In this document: positions 36,446-50,459 of the stretch, in pieces
Numbering within the stretch: the stretch's first letter is position 1
How the letters are laid out: each line of letters starts with the position of its first letter
Origin: Whitmania pigra
Taxonomy: Eukaryota > Annelida > Clitellata > Hirudinida > Haemopidae
Assembly: GCA_021613335.1 (NCBI GenBank)
Contig: JAJTWR010000067.1
Location: forward strand, 425,001-489,000
DNA: 64,000 nt
Reading direction: 5' to 3'
Made by a program: the position numbers and the translations under genes
Notes under the pieces: model-generated
What the model was told of the DNA's origin: nothing
The model's database searches: none
Seen by the model: the letters and a program-made list of their open reading frames with translations, nothing else

Positions 36446-36656
36446 AAACAATTAATAAATTATATATGTCCGATAGTTATTGTCACAGTCTCTTAATAAT
36501 ATTTTAAGTCATAAATTTCTTAATTTATATGGCGCCATATGCATAGCGTCAGATGCGCTTCTTGTAATCATTTACATAGACATCCAATAGCACAATTTCA
36601 GCATCACTTGATTTTAATTAAAATGTTAACGATTTATAAAAAAAAAGGCAGTTTGC

Positions 36657-39229
36657 CTTGGCAGATAAGATCAGTTATCTGGTGGTAGCCTGGGCGGCAG
36701 GGGCAAAGGTAGGAGCCCAAAACATTGGCACATGAAGATGTCACATTGTCACAAGGGTCGAAATGACATTCATCAATATCTATTTCGTCACAAATGTTAT
36801 AAATACAATTTATCCATAATAGAAATAAGTAAAAGGCAATAAATAAGTTCTTGGCTAATTAATTAACTAATTAGAAACAGTAGTTGATTACCTAACTATT
36901 GATTTTAATTAATTAATTAATTAAGTCAAATACTTGCCTTCGCAATTTTTTTCAACTAGCCAAAATCCAAGTATGCAGACACACTGAAAGGTATTTGACT
37001 TCTCGTTGAACTTACAAACAGAATTTGAAACATTCTGACAGGGATCTGAATCGTTACAAAAACTTGTGCCTTCAAATTGAGATTCCAAGTCTAAAATTTA
37101 TTAATTTACTACTTAATGTCTGTGGTTATAATATCATTTTATGTTATTTCAGAATATCTTGAAATAGGTTTAAACCTCGTTCCAAACAGTGTTCACCTAG
37201 ATAACCGCCTTTGCAAGCAGTTTCACAAGCTCCATATTTGTTCCAGGAATTTCTGGAGCACTGAAATAACTGTGAACATTTCACTGTTGCCAAAGCGTTA
37301 TTGTAGCAGGCTGGTTTTAAAATAAAATGAATATAAAATTCAAATGCAAAATTTTTTACTAAGAAAGTAAACACAATTTGAAGTTAAAGAGAAATCTACT
37401 GGTCATACTTGCGTAGACTGACCAAAAACTTTCTCCACCGCAGAAGCTTGTGGGATCTCCTTTGCATGTCACATTACACTTCTGTTTGTCATCGAAGTGG
37501 AATTTTGTGTTGCCGAGTGTGGCATTGCTGCACGCACATTGGTTGCCATTCTTTCGATAAAATGATAAATTTATCAAGAAATCATTTTAGATCAAAATTG
37601 AAAAATAATGGTAAAGTAAAAATTGTTATTGTATTTACTAATTGAAACAGAAATTTCTTAATACATAACGCAGTAAGAAAAAATTTCAGGGTAACTTTGT
37701 TTAATAAATCATTAAACAAATAAAAAAAAATAATTCAGTGAATAAGTTTTACATATAGAAGTGCATAAAATAATTCAATGAATAAGTTTTACATGTAGAA
37801 GTGCATAAAAGCTTCCGTCGCACTTTTGGAGACACGTGACCACACTCATTATATCACTTGTTTCTTCCACAAAGTTGGTTCCCTCTTGGCACTCTTTATA
37901 ATAAGGCAACTGAACTTGCACTAAATGGCAACATCACTTGATTGATAACTTGTTAGGCAAAATATTATTATTACGTAAACAATGAATAAAAAGCATTTAA
38001 CGTGATTATAAACACTTATTTCATTCACTAACCGAGATAAACTGCAAAAGCTTCTAAGCCTCCGCACTTTTTATTGGAATTTGCACAATTCAAGTGACAA
38101 TATGTTTCTTGTGTTTCTTGACCACTAGTTTCTCCGCAAAAGCATATTGCATTGTTCTGGAATGTCACACATTATTTTGATTGACAAAGTTATTTGCAGC
38201 CACACAAAATATTTTAGAGACGATTTTGTTGTATGCCAAAATATCAATCAGAACCTTCGGAAATCCTACTTAAACAATCGCAAAAGTCTGATTCTTAAAG
38301 GCTAACTTTTATTGCCATGTAAACTTTTAATTCAGAAACACAAAACTGTCGACATGATTTGAGATCTGCGAATGGAATATGAATGGCATCTGGAAAATCT
38401 TTGAAACATCCACGATAGACCATTACACCTTCATCGCGAACTCCCGACGCTGTTTTAAAAGTGAATTACTCCAATCAAATAGAAATTAAGTATTTCACGA
38501 AACCTAATTTACCAAAAGTGTGGGCTTCAACCTCAGTCACATATATAGGTTGATTTTCAAATTTGACTTGCAATTGACTTTGCTGAATGTGATGAAATCC
38601 GCAATTGATTCTTTGTCCCTGAGGGCTGACTGCATCTTCAGCTGTCAAGTACATGCCGCAGTCTACCCCTTCGTTTCTCTCACCCCGAATGATGAAGCTT
38701 CCGAACTGCGCAGCACCTTCTAGAGCAATTTTATTGTAGAAACACTCTTAAAAATGCTAATCCGAAGATTTCATTCTTGACTAAATATTATTAATTTACT
38801 ACATGAAACATTAAATAAAAGTTAAATAAATTTATGAATGTTAAAGTTAGTTAGAAATGATGGAACAATTGTTAAGATGGTTGAATACGCATGACAAAGC
38901 AAATAATAATAAACCAACCATCTGTAATAGATTGCCCTCCGAATACGACAGCGTAGTTTATAAAGTACTTTCCACCCAAACTGATCTTAATATCTCCCTC
39001 TGGACACAAAGTCGTAATCATCAGCGCCAAAGTGAAAATATTTCCATCGACGATTCCAGGCGCCTCTCCAGTGGAAGAACAAGCGTCGACGCTTTTATTT
39101 AAGGCCACATTAACCGCTCCAGCCCCTGTAATAACTTTTAAAAATAAATCACAATTAAGAAATAATGAGTACTAATAAGTCAAAACAACCAGTTCCTAAA
39201 GCCAATATGAAGCAGACGATAATCAACAT
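36657..39229 (-). CDS. Paralogous FTP-lectin/WSC/EGF receptor, 10 exons found
   Basis: Exons: 39190-39229, 38919-39125, 38513-38719, 38307-38449, 38033-38156, 37793-37920, 37409-37550, 37176-37310, 36938-37090, 36657-36779. They give 467 codons in one frame. Domain order copies the plus-strand receptor: signal peptide (MLIIVCFILAL), fucolectin-like region (NVALNKSV), WSC 1 (YRGCFKDF; ICFCGETSG), WSC 2 (YYKECQEG; CACSN), EGF-like (CKGGYLGEHC), EGF-like (FQCVCILGFW) and calcium-binding EGF (DIDECHFDPC). Five exon lengths (124, 128, 135, 153, 123) equal those of the paralogue. Two donors are GC, not GT (after 36938 and 36657). If the last donor is not used, the frame ends nine codons later, giving a secreted form. 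A membrane exon is only tentative (36094-36177). The gene lies in the spacer of the large inverted duplication. Confidence 0.8.
37741..37810 (+). repeat. 40-bp tandem duplication over an exon end
   Basis: AATAAGTTTTACATATAGAA is repeated 40 bases later as AATAAGTTTTACATGTAGAA, each followed by GTGCATAAAA. The copy at 37781 contains the donor of the second WSC first-half exon (minus strand). The other copy has a near-identical decoy. Confidence 0.8.
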
Positions 39230-39238
39230 TGTTTATGA

Positions 39239-39246
39239 TGACGTCA
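39239..39246 (-). promoter_or_regulatory. CRE palindrome before the minus-strand receptor start
   Basis: A perfect TGACGTCA lies 9 bases upstream of the start codon at 39229, matching the placement in the plus-strand paralogue (1056-1063). A CREB/ATF role is inferred. Confidence 0.5.
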
Positions 39247-39359
39247 CTCAACATTGAAGATTAAAAGCAGGTTTTTGTGCTAACTAGCGGCAAAAAGATT
39301 TGTTAATAACTCTGATAATAATTTATTAAAACCTTTTTCAGTAGCTTAGTAATATGCGT

Positions 39360-40010
39360 GCATTGTTTTATATGACATAAATATATTTGTATTGGATGAT
39401 TGATCTACGCGTGTGCCACTGACGCGTGTGGATGATTAAAATGTCCTAAAAATTCAGAGGAATTGAACTAAGGTCCTCATTTCAGAATTATTGTTTTTGT
39501 AACAATATCTATGAATAATTTAATGTTTGAATAAAGTATGCAATCAAATATTAATATCTATCTCTTTCTGTCATTCTCTATTGACATAATTATTAATATC
39601 ATAGTGATTTAAAATTGTTTTGATGATGATGATGATGGTGATGGTGTGTCACGTGTCCGATGTCAAAAGGTCGGAAGTCAAAGACACTAAATATGAGATG
39701 GAGCGATAAGAGGAAGTGAACCTGTTTGAGACTGGAAAGAGGCGTTTATTGGAACAATTAAATGCACTATGCTGGTGGTCACATCATCCTTTTCTCAGCA
39801 GGTGATGATGATGATGATGATTGCGTTCGTTCAAAAGCTAGCAAAAAACGGTAACTAACATGAAGACGTTGATGAGAATGATGATTTATATCATCTCAGT
39901 CATCATTATCATCAGCACACTCTTCCAAATCAATGCTCCATTTGAGTGATTCTCAATCATCATTTTCATCATCTCAATTAACTGCATGATAATGAGCCAT
40001 GTTATGTTGA
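39360..40010 (+). repeat. Inverted copy of 48860-49600
   Basis: Matches 48860-49600 on the opposite strand. Shared strings include ATTGAACTAAGGTCCTCATT, GGAAGTGAACCTGTTTGAGA and CATCATCTCAATTAAC. The 49 kb copy carries a much longer ATC microsatellite. No gene seen. Confidence 0.85.
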
Positions 40011-40587
40011 TTCTTTGAACATTTTATGAGTTGAGTGCATATATCGGCGTTTCGACGAGTAACTCATCTTAATGATGATGAGAGGAATGATGAATTGAGT
40101 GGATGAATGATTGAATTTGCGGAATGGAGTAATCTCCATTTTGTCGAGAGGTACTGGTTATAAAGCCTTTGTTTTTCTGATTTATTAACTGATACTAACC
40201 TATTCTAACTAACATCATATTTATCTGGTCATGTGTGTATTATTAGGATGGCGTTTTATTATTTTAAAATTGACATTTCTATCTCAACTTGACACTTGAA
40301 ATGAAAATATGTTTTCGACTTGTACAAACAAACCCTGGTGAATTCAATTGAATAAATAACCAAGTATAAAGATTGGAAAATGATTTGAAAATTGAATAAT
40401 TTTTTAACTTAAAATAAAATTAATTTAAAAAATTAACATTTCACTAAGATTATATACAAATTGAATAATTTATTTCCAAACTTGTGATTACATTTTAAAA
40501 TTAATACGAAATGAATATTGAAACAGACACATATGAGACAGCGTCATCATATCACTACATCTCGATGTTATGACGAATGTGAAAGTG

Positions 40588-40722
40588 GTATGAACAATGT
40601 CATGCCTCGTGTCAAATGTACGGCGGTGATGTGGTTATTTAGATTTCTGAAATCACGCAACCAGGTGATCTTGAAGTTTGTGGACCACGTGTCTGCTAAT
40701 CAACCTCTGACACTGATTTTTA
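40588..40722 (+). repeat. Direct copy of 49946-50082
   Basis: About 135 bases essentially identical to 49946-50082, from ATGAACAATGTCATGCCTCG to CTCTGACACTGATTTTTATC. The flanks on both sides do not align. It contains CCACGTGTC but no supported frame or RNA structure. Confidence 0.9.
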
Positions 40723-41520
40723 TCTTCCTTCATTCCTCGTCTATTTATCATCTAAGAAATTTGATTTATTATTAATGTGAATTATTTCTGGGATTCAATT
40801 GGAAGTAATTTGCAATTTGTGATTACATTCTGTTTTTTAATATTCGTTTACCATCTCTTTAAAGTCATGTTTATCAAAAATATTTACGATTATTATAATA
40901 ATTAATAACAATGTTAATCCTTAATCATTTATTAATTATTTCATCCACTGCAAATTTCCACCGCTTCAACTATGATCTGAAGTACTCCAAGTTCAAATGA
41001 GTGCATGACCTAGGGCGAAGGCAAAAAGCAAAGATGAGTCAAATACCTTGAGGTCAATACCCTGGCATTAGTTACTTCACATGTTAATTCCATCTCATCG
41101 AAAACGAAACTAAATCATTACAATACCCTTGTATTAGGGCTTTGGATTTGCATTAATCTCGCAGATGCTGCTAAGACCATTGCATGAAAGTGATTCAAAT
41201 TGTTGACTTCTCAATGAAAAGAGGTTCAAAGACATGAAACAGTACGAACGATAATTTCTTTGCTGTTTTCAACTTGTTTATGAGAAGCAATTTGTCATAA
41301 TTTTGGATAAGTACTGGAATGGAATAAAGTAGCGATTTACGATATATTTTAGCAAAGACATAATAAACAAACTAGATGAGTTTGTTTGAAGTAGCATTCC
41401 AAATTAAAAAATTTTTAATTTGTTGTTTCAATAGATTAAGCGTCTATGAATGATCTGCTCCCCAAACAAAAAAATTTAACCAAAATTGGTTAGCTTAATT
41501 TCTCAACAGTTCCAATTCTA

Positions 41521-41735
41521 GTTGAAATCGCCAAAAGGCAAGAGACAACCAGACGAAACATTCTTCTAAATTCTTCTTTCCTTCAGTTTCAATTAATCCC
41601 AAGCAACCCATTCAATCCTTTGAAAGTGTCCACAAGTCTGACAACTGTTGCACAGCAGGTAAGAGAATGTCCACAAAGTCGAAGCTGATAATTGATGGTC
41701 CAACAGTAATCGAGTCAGCTGATTTCGGGGAAGCT
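41521..41735 (+). repeat. Direct copy of 50857-51070
   Basis: About 210 bases nearly identical to 50857-51070, from AAATCGCCAAAAGGCAAGAG to GAGTCAGCTGATTTCGGGGA, with about two differences. The flanks do not align. No coding frame is supported. Confidence 0.9.
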
Positions 41736-41984
41736 TTGAGAGACTGCTTAAAAGCATTAGAGATGATTTTTATTTTACAAATTCTGATGTTATTCGCAGC
41801 ACGAGTATTAATAGCAAGTCATTAAGAAAGTCTATTTAAACTTATAAAAACTAACATGTTGCGTGGTGATCTATAACAATGTTTGATTTTAATTCGGCAA
41901 ATAATAATTCCAAAATACAAAACGCTCGCATGGATCATTCCAATGAAAGCCCAAGTATTATAGAAACTCAAAGCGTCTGAAAAT

Positions 41985-44221
41985 AAAAGATGAAAGAATC
42001 AAATTACCCGATGACCAGCCCTCGTCAGTTACGCAACATCCTTTGTGCCACTTGATACCTTTGAAGGCCTCCAAAGTCTGTGTCGAAGATCCCCAATGAA
42101 TTGTTTTTCTAAGACCATTCCAATGTTATCCTTGCACCCATCATTTGTGGAAACAAACTTTGTCTTTCGTCCTTTGAACTTGCTTGTGAATCAATTTTTA
42201 TCTGTCTCGTTGTCTGGCTTTAATTCGATGTGATTTTATGTGGAGTAATTTTTTTATTTTTCTCGCAAATACTTCTATTAAATATCATCACGATAGTTGT
42301 TATTATTATAATTATTATTATTATTATTTCTACTATGATTATTATTATATTTTTTAACATTATTATTATCACATCATCGAGCATGTAACCTGAGATCAAG
42401 ATGTTTCGAATTAATCTCAGAAGTAAATGTATTAACGGCGAAACCATTTTGACATCAAATATTAGGATGGCGTTTTATTTAATTGATTTAAGTAATGTTC
42501 TCAACTGTAATAATAATTAAATTCTTGTTAACACAGTATTCATCAGAAATGTACTTAAAAAAAAAGAATGCAAAAATAAATAAATTAAATTCGTCAAATT
42601 TTCTTGTTCTACGAGGTCATCGAGGACAAAGATACCGGTAAAAATACACGATAATGTGTGCAGGATGGAGACGTTTACTGCTTGGATGATCACAAGGGAC
42701 TGACATTCTCAATGTTTACGTGTCCACTGTATAATTCGCCACAAGTGTCTTCGCGGGAAATACATTGTTTTCGTCGAAATTCTTTGCGTTCCATAATTCA
42801 TCCATTCCTTGATTGTTCAGTGTTACGATATTTCAAGATATTTTCAAGTTTTATAATATATAAAATATATATTCATATCATGAAAAGAAGGCCAATTAAA
42901 TTCTGGAAAACAAACAGTTCTTCTACTTTATGACTGATCTGTGTAGCCAATTATATTTTTGGCAAAAAAATAGTTAAAGGTTTCTTCAAATATTTTACGC
43001 AATTTGGTTTACTTGAACTCGATATTAAACAAAACAAGATCCTTATAAACCTTTCTATATACAATATACAATATATGTGCAACGATTGTTAGCAATCAAA
43101 TGATCACGGCTTATAGTCGAATTTAGGACACTTGCCTACTTGGAAGTGACCGTTGCCTCATTGATGGGGGGTACTTTTGATCTTGTGATATTAGCGGAAG
43201 TCATCAGCAGGACTGAGTAATTCTTAAAAATTCTATGATAACGATTATTCTATAATTAAGTGCAAACATAAGAAACTATTCAAACATTTTACTATGTCGT
43301 TGGAAAAAATATTCTTAAGTTCATACTAAAATTAACAATCATGATCGCTTAATCTAAAGCAACTTTTCTTTTTAAGATATAATTCCCAAGAGACAGCAGA
43401 AATCCTTTGCCTTAGGAAGCACATTAGAAGCGATTATGAGGGGCCTGGAGTCTCAATGTTGAGCTATTAATCTGACTTTTTGATCGTTCAAGGATGAGTG
43501 ATCAGCAACAATGGAATCGTTAACAACTACGCGAATATCAAACGACATTCGAGAACAATAACAACAAAGTTTTACTTGCCGCACAGGAAATTGAAAGCGA
43601 GGTGACAAAGCGCCTGAAAATTTATGGGCGGTATGAGACTTTCAGTTTCTATGTAGATGGTGGTAACCACGGGCATAAGCACTGCATCAATCATGGAATA
43701 ATCGTAAAATAGTGAAGATTCATATGATTTACGGATAATGTGTATCAAAACATTTCATAACTTAACATTTTGCTAAATTGTTTAAATAAAATAAATATAC
43801 CCAGAAATAACATGCATTTGATATTCTCTGTTTCCAAAGGAATATCAGGAATGTAATTTATTACAACAGAAACTAAATTTTGGCATCATAAGTTTAACAA
43901 CATGATATTTATTTGATTATGTATTAATCTGTGATATTATTAATTATTTAAGCCACTCAGAGCATTGCATTGTTCGCATTCTTCGAAGATCTGAGGATTT
44001 TAATCACTTTGAATCCTTCCTTTGAAGCATTCACTTGATCACGTAGCAAATTACGTTCGTGTCTTGGAAACATCGAAATTCCAATTAAAAAACATTTTCT
44101 TTTTAATCCTCCACCTTTTACAATCAAGAAAACCCTTTCTTAATTGGTCTTCCTCGAATGGAGCGATCAAAGTGCAACTTGTGGTAATGATTGAAACAGA
44201 ATTGTAAATTTATTATTATTA

Positions 44222-44299
<78 letters not shown>

Positions 44300-44301
44300 T
44301 G

Positions 44302-44341
<40 letters not shown>

Positions 44342-44419
44342 TATTATTATTATTATTATTATATTATTATTATTATTCTTATTATTATTATTATTATTAT
44401 TATTTATTATTATTATTAG

Positions 44420-44484
<65 letters not shown>

Positions 44485-44495
44485 TATTATTATTA

Positions 44496-44530
<35 letters not shown>

Positions 44531-44576
44531 TATATTATTATTATTATTATTATATTATTATTATTATTATTATTAT

Positions 44577-44652
<76 letters not shown>

Positions 44653-47600
44653 TTTAGTTATTATTATTATTATTAGCAATTGAAACGGATAAAATATAAA
44701 AGTGCATAATTTCCAGTTTAAAAGTAAAGGGGCTACCAAGAGTGTAAATATTCATTAATCAATAAATAATTTATATTTATTCTAATAAATAATTAGAGAT
44801 CTAGCAAGATACAATTGAAACCAGGCCAACCTGCCATTGAATTGCATGCTAAGGATTTGCGTAAGACATTCTTCATAAGACATAAAAGTAAGAATTACTC
44901 AGATAGGTTGGTATTAAGTACACCACAAGAACCCTTATCCACTGGAAACTGCTATCTTAAAATGCCCCAAATGGGGGAATTGAATGCTAACAAGGAGAGG
45001 TTTTAGAATATCAATGGGGAATTAATTATGCTATCATGAGGGAATTCTATGTTTGTTACTAATTATCAACTGAATGCGCACAGTTTATCAGAGCCTGATT
45101 CTCAAGGTTCAAAACATGCCTCTGACCACTTGGGTGAGTTGGTTTGGTGATGTTACGCAAGTTTCAATGGATCACTTAAGAAGTGATCAAAAGCATTTGA
45201 CGTAACTTACGTAAGTGACGACTCATTATGATGTTCGTGAAGCACTTGCTCACACAACTTGTGATGATATTACATCATCATCGGAATTTTGTAAACATCA
45301 GTTCGATCATTACGTTTAATTAATGCATTGAATGAAAACATTTATTATCTGAAGAGGTAATCAAAATGTAACTTTCTCTTATCGGAAGTAATTCGTAGTC
45401 ACTGCATACGTAACCTACTTGTTGACTTATTACTATTTCTGAGCATAATGTATAATCTTCATTACTTTATTATTATAATATTTTCAAGATCTCTAAGACC
45501 TTTATCATCCTAAATCCGGATGTGTTCTTATATCAAAATCTAAACAAATTGGAATATAAATCTAATCACCATTAGATTATCATAGATAATTCAATAATAA
45601 GCATTTGCGATTACGTGGGAATTTTTATTATAATGCAATGAAAAATACTACTAATATGTGACTTTAATCTTCATTAAAATGCAATGAGAATTCTTTACCT
45701 GTAACTTTAATGTTTTCTCTTGATGTCTTGAACAGGTGAGCATGTTCATGTGAGGTGGAATTTCATAAACACTTTTCAGACACCTTTTCCTCTTAGCTGG
45801 ATACCTGATCAGCAGGTGTTCCTTGGAGGAGTTTATGAGGAGATAATGGAAAATGTAATTGCATCGAGTGCTTAATTAACGAGATTCGTTAAAATGAAGA
45901 AACTTAAAACCCATGAATTAAGTTAAGTTTCAGATGTAATTACACAATTAAATGTTTGATTTCAAACCATGAATGATGTTTCTGAGTTCAATTATTTTGT
46001 CGCATCGAAATTCGATGCACGAATTGAAAGGTCCATGAAAGATGAGATTAAATCAAGTGATGGACATAATCTGATGCTGTGTCTCAGAGACTGTGCCATG
46101 GTTGACTTAACTTTCCATGCTACGTTGACGTGTCAAATTATTAACTTAATTCAGTTGTCACTGGTGATGAATTGATTTTCATTCCTAATTTCAGGATTAT
46201 CAATTCTGATGGTGACCTATTCTTGACTTTAAAGTATTGTTGATGTTCCTAAGCGATGTCATAAGGGGATTCTCTTTCATTTTGGAGATTAGGTTGAATA
46301 ATACTTAATAATTATAATTATATATATTAATAGTATTAATTTAATATATAATATATATCAATCACTATTTGTAATTAATTATTAAATATAATAACAAATA
46401 AGCATATTTTATTAATATTCCCTGTTGCATCTTTCAAAAATCATTATGTTATCTCGTAAATGTCAACATCAGGGCTTTTGAGTTCTCAAAGATTTGAAGT
46501 CCATTAGTTTCCACTTGTCAGAAATCAATTGTCGATTATTTTAATCTTTTTTAACTCAAGATGATTCCCCTGATACTTGGGCGATATGATATCGATACGA
46601 TAATGATATGATAATGATGATATGATGACATGTTCTGGTCGTGGGTGCGTCTGGATATTCGATTTAGTAACAGTTTTGTGACATAATCTTCAATTTCTTT
46701 TCTATGATTTCACTTTCTTCTGCAATTGCATTCAATCTTTACCACTTGCCACTTTTAATTCTGTCAATCTTTATAGGAGATGAGACTTTCTAAATTGTCG
46801 TGGTGTGCAGAGATTCCATTGTTTGTGGATGAAAGATTTGATATGAATGAAATGATGGCTTCAGTACTAATGAAAGGATTTCGTGCATTCAATGTTTAAA
46901 AATGGAGGTTTTGAACCCTTGAATCACGCCATTGTTGATTGAAATCTAAAAATATTACCTGACATTTATAGATATTCCTTAAATTTATGTAAACCTTATT
47001 ACTTATAATAATATTTCCCATAGCATTGTTCTCACGCAAACTTATTGGTGTATTTCCTGTTGCTCACCTGTGCCATATTGTGATGTATGACCTCATCCTT
47101 ATCTCCGAACTGTGATCGTTGGATTGAGTTTACATGGTTGTCACAGAAAATGTGACAAGATAAAACATTCAAGGGATGAAAGCATAAATAATTGTGACAG
47201 TTATTAACAGTGAATTTGTAAAGATATCTTTCAATTTGATAAAGTGACTAACCGTGACTAATTTATTGAAATTATTAATTGTTTATTTTATTATTTTACG
47301 TTAATTTTAATTTTTTATGCAACCCATGATGTATATGAATCCTACAATATCTTTTTTGATATGTATTATAATGCTATTATATTACAGAGATTTTGAATTA
47401 TTTCCAATAAATTTCTCCTTATCAAAAATTAGGAAATAACTAATGCTTGTTCGTTAAGAATCAAGCAAGAACAATGAATCTCACATGCGTCCACTTCCTT
47501 TCTCTGGAAATCATCTAAGTCAGTGGATGACATATGCTTGCTGCTTTGCATTCCTCGTCGCCTAGCCAATTCCCGTGGGACAATTAACGTTGTTATGTCA

Positions 47601-47725
47601 TCGGCAGGGATGCTCTTGCAAATGAAGTATTGAACAATAAGCCACATGTACAAGTGACAATTCCGTAAATAACAGACTGAAGATGAGATAATAAAGACAT
47701 TTAAATTAATTAAGAGATTAATTGA
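41985..47725 (-). repeat. Right arm of the large inverted duplication
   Basis: The inverted partner of 27405-32775. It differs by a 470-base ATT expansion (44208-44674), where the left arm has only a short CAA/AAT run near 30450, and by unaligned DNA at about 42200-43470. A 103-codon frame at 47429-47740 (minus strand; PADDITTLIVPRELARRR) is open here but has a stop in the left arm. A 68-codon frame at 45969-46175 (plus) is open in both arms with several replacement changes. I do not call either a gene. Confidence 0.85.
44208..44674 (+). repeat. Long (ATT)n microsatellite
   Basis: About 467 bases of ATT units with slips, the longest simple repeat in the window. It lies inside the right arm only. 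Confidence 0.98.
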
Positions 47726-47739
47726 TCTATTCTGTTTCA

Positions 47740-48860
47740 CTTCGAGATGTCAGGATTATATTTTCGGATTGTTGGGATGATAACATCGCACACGTGAATG
47801 TTTTGAAAATTGCAATCAGATAAATGCCATTAAAATGTAAAATTATGAGTCAGATTACGTAACTAAGTAGCTGAACGTTTCAAAAAATCCAAAAACATTT
47901 GACTTTAAAGCGTAATGCTTAATAATTGTCTACATTATTCTTAATATTTGCCCTCAAGTCCCGAGGATTTCAAAAAAGCATAAAACAGTCATAAAAGTGT
48001 CTCATAAGGCGATATTTGGTCTCACGATTCAAGACTTTTTGTGATTTCTTGGCATTTAGAGCTTGTACGTGGTCAAACTGCTGCTTTCAGGAATATTAAC
48101 GACACGGCATTAACATGTCTCAAGATTTATTCCATTTTGACGAGTTTGGTGATAATGGAAAATAAGCTGAAGTTTGGTAACTCTAGATTCTAAATTAAGA
48201 AAGTAATGGAAACGAAAGACAGTTACACTATAATAACATGATCTCGGTGATGAAGATAATGATGTTGACAATGGTGATATTGGGGTTGGTGATGCTAGAG
48301 GTAAATCAACATAATGCATCACCATATTACAAACTTTTGTCCAGAATCATATTTTAAGTTGATGGATCAAATTTTGCGGGTATTTTATTGCCAGACGAAA
48401 TTTCAAACAAAAGTCAAATTTGTTAAAAGATACTGTAAAAAGATGTTGTAATAATCACGTAATTTCAAATAAACAACCATAATTATAAAATGTAAAACTG
48501 TATGTAAAATTGAAAGCATTCGATTCAATCCAATCTATATCTCATCACCGATCTACTGTTGATCGACGTTGATATTGATATCGACATAACGATCATTTGA
48601 AAGTTTATTTGTGCAATTCTAAACCATACTTTCGTCTCTGGCGTCACATTGAAATGTCACACAATGGAATAACATAGCCACCGAATGCATTTCAGGTAAA
48701 CAATTGTAAAAGCAGTCAAATCTTTTCTTCATTCAACCGTACTTTCCTCCACCCAATATCATCGCCTTAAACATCGTCATCATCATTTTCATCGCCATCA
48801 TTAGCACCATTCCATGACAAACCTCAACACTGCAGTCGCGATAAAGTTCAAAGACACGCA
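47740..48860. other. Non-coding interval
   Basis: The sequence between the right arm and the next duplicated block. No exon, RNA or transposon end was recognised. The open frame at 48110-48325 has no support. Confidence 0.4.
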
Positions 48861-49058
48861 CTAACATGGCTCATGATCACGTCGTTAATTGAGATGATGA
48901 AAGCAATGATTGAGGCCCCTCAATCACTCATATGGATCAATGATTTTACATCAGGCTGAGCATTATGATTACTGTGACCACGATGAGATTAATCATCATC
49001 ATCATCGTCATCGTCATCATCATCATCAGCATCATCATCATCATCATCATCATCATCG

Positions 49059-49142
<84 letters not shown>

Positions 49143-49600
49143 GACATCGTCATCGTCATCGTCATCATCACCACATTTTTCATCGCCTGCTGAGGATGAC
49201 GTGTCCACCAGCATAGTGCATTTAATTGTTCCAACAAACGCCTCTTTCCAGTCTCAAACAGGTTCACTTCCTCTTATCGCTCCATCTCTTATTTAGTGTC
49301 GTTGACTTCCGACCTTATGACATTGGACACGTGACATACTTTCTGTCAAAAACAATTTTCAATTACTAAAATATTAATAATTATGTCAATAAGGGGATTA
49401 CGGAAACGGATAAGCAACTATTAATATTATTTGAATGCGTACTTTAGTCAAACATTAAATTATTTATATATATTGTTACAAAAACAATAATTCCGAAATG
49501 AGGACCTTAGTTCAATTTCTCTAAATTTTTAGAAATTTAATCATCTACACGCGTCAGTGGCACACGCGTGGATAAATCATCCAATACGTGTCTTAAAACA
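48860..49600 (-). repeat. Inverted copy of 39360-40010, with (ATC)n expansion
   Basis: Shares CTGTTTGAGACTGGAAAGAG (minus strand), CGCGTCAGTGGCACACGCGT and neighbouring strings with 39360-40010 in inverted order. An ATC run of about 180 bases (48991-49170) expands what is a short ATG run at 39805-39821. Confidence 0.85.
48991..49170 (+). repeat. (ATC)n microsatellite
   Basis: About 60 ATC units with GTC interruptions. The long histidine, serine and isoleucine translations across it are artefacts. Confidence 0.97.
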
Positions 49601-49945
49601 ATTCGCACAATTCACTGATATTACTCAGTTGCTGAAGTTTCAAACATATTTAGAATCGCTTGTGGATTCAACCATATTACCACTGAAAGGTTGAACTCCA
49701 GAAGAGGAAAACTCGTTCTAAATAATAAATATGTATAGAAGTCATTGGCCAAAGTTCGATAATGGTTCCTCAATATGGTTGCATAAATTAGCACAAATAT
49801 TGCTTCAAACCAGAGTTTTCAACTGCGTTTAGCCCCAAATCGTGGTGCAACTTACCTTTAAATAAGCAGAATTCTTGTATTTCCTTCTTAAGTTTAAAAA
49901 GTGAAATATCGATGAACTAAAGGCACAAATGAAAGGTTAAAGTGG

Positions 49946-50082
49946 TATGAACAATGTCATGCCTCGTGTCAAATGTACGGCGGTGATGTGGTTATTTAGA
50001 TTTCTGAAATCACGCAACCAGGTGATCTTGAAGTTTGTGGACCACGTGTCTGCTAATCAACCTCTGACACTGATTTTTATCG
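49946..50082 (+). repeat. Direct copy of 40588-40722
   Basis: Second member of the conserved island. The spacing to the next island (about 910 bases to 50857) is close to the spacing in the first block (about 930). Confidence 0.9.
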
Positions 50083-50459
50083 CCTTTCTTTTGGATATTT
50101 ATTTTCTCAGTACTTTATTATGAACTCTAAATGGGAACAGCGGTCAGCGACTATATTTGGAAATATATTTATTTAAATTAATTATTTAATTTTACACATT
50201 AGCCTTCCATTTTAAATCTTCCTCTATTCAAATTTTATTCTGTTTCAACTGTAATCTGACAATGATGATAAACTTTAAGTGGGGTTCAAATGAATGCCTA
50301 ACCTTGACATAAAAGTATGTACACCGCAATGAGAGGTTGAAAATCTGTTGTTCTTTTCTTTTGTTTACAATATTTTTTTATGTTTGGCATTTGATTTTGA
50401 ACCTAGTTAACTATTATTAGAGTTTCCAGATTCCTGTTTCATAATCGGGTTTTAATGTA

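Noticed and set aside
42461..42479. 19-bp string ATTAGGATGGCGTTTTATT shared with 40242-40260
   Set aside because: The match does not extend into the flanks. It may be an edge of the duplicated blocks, but it is too short to interpret.
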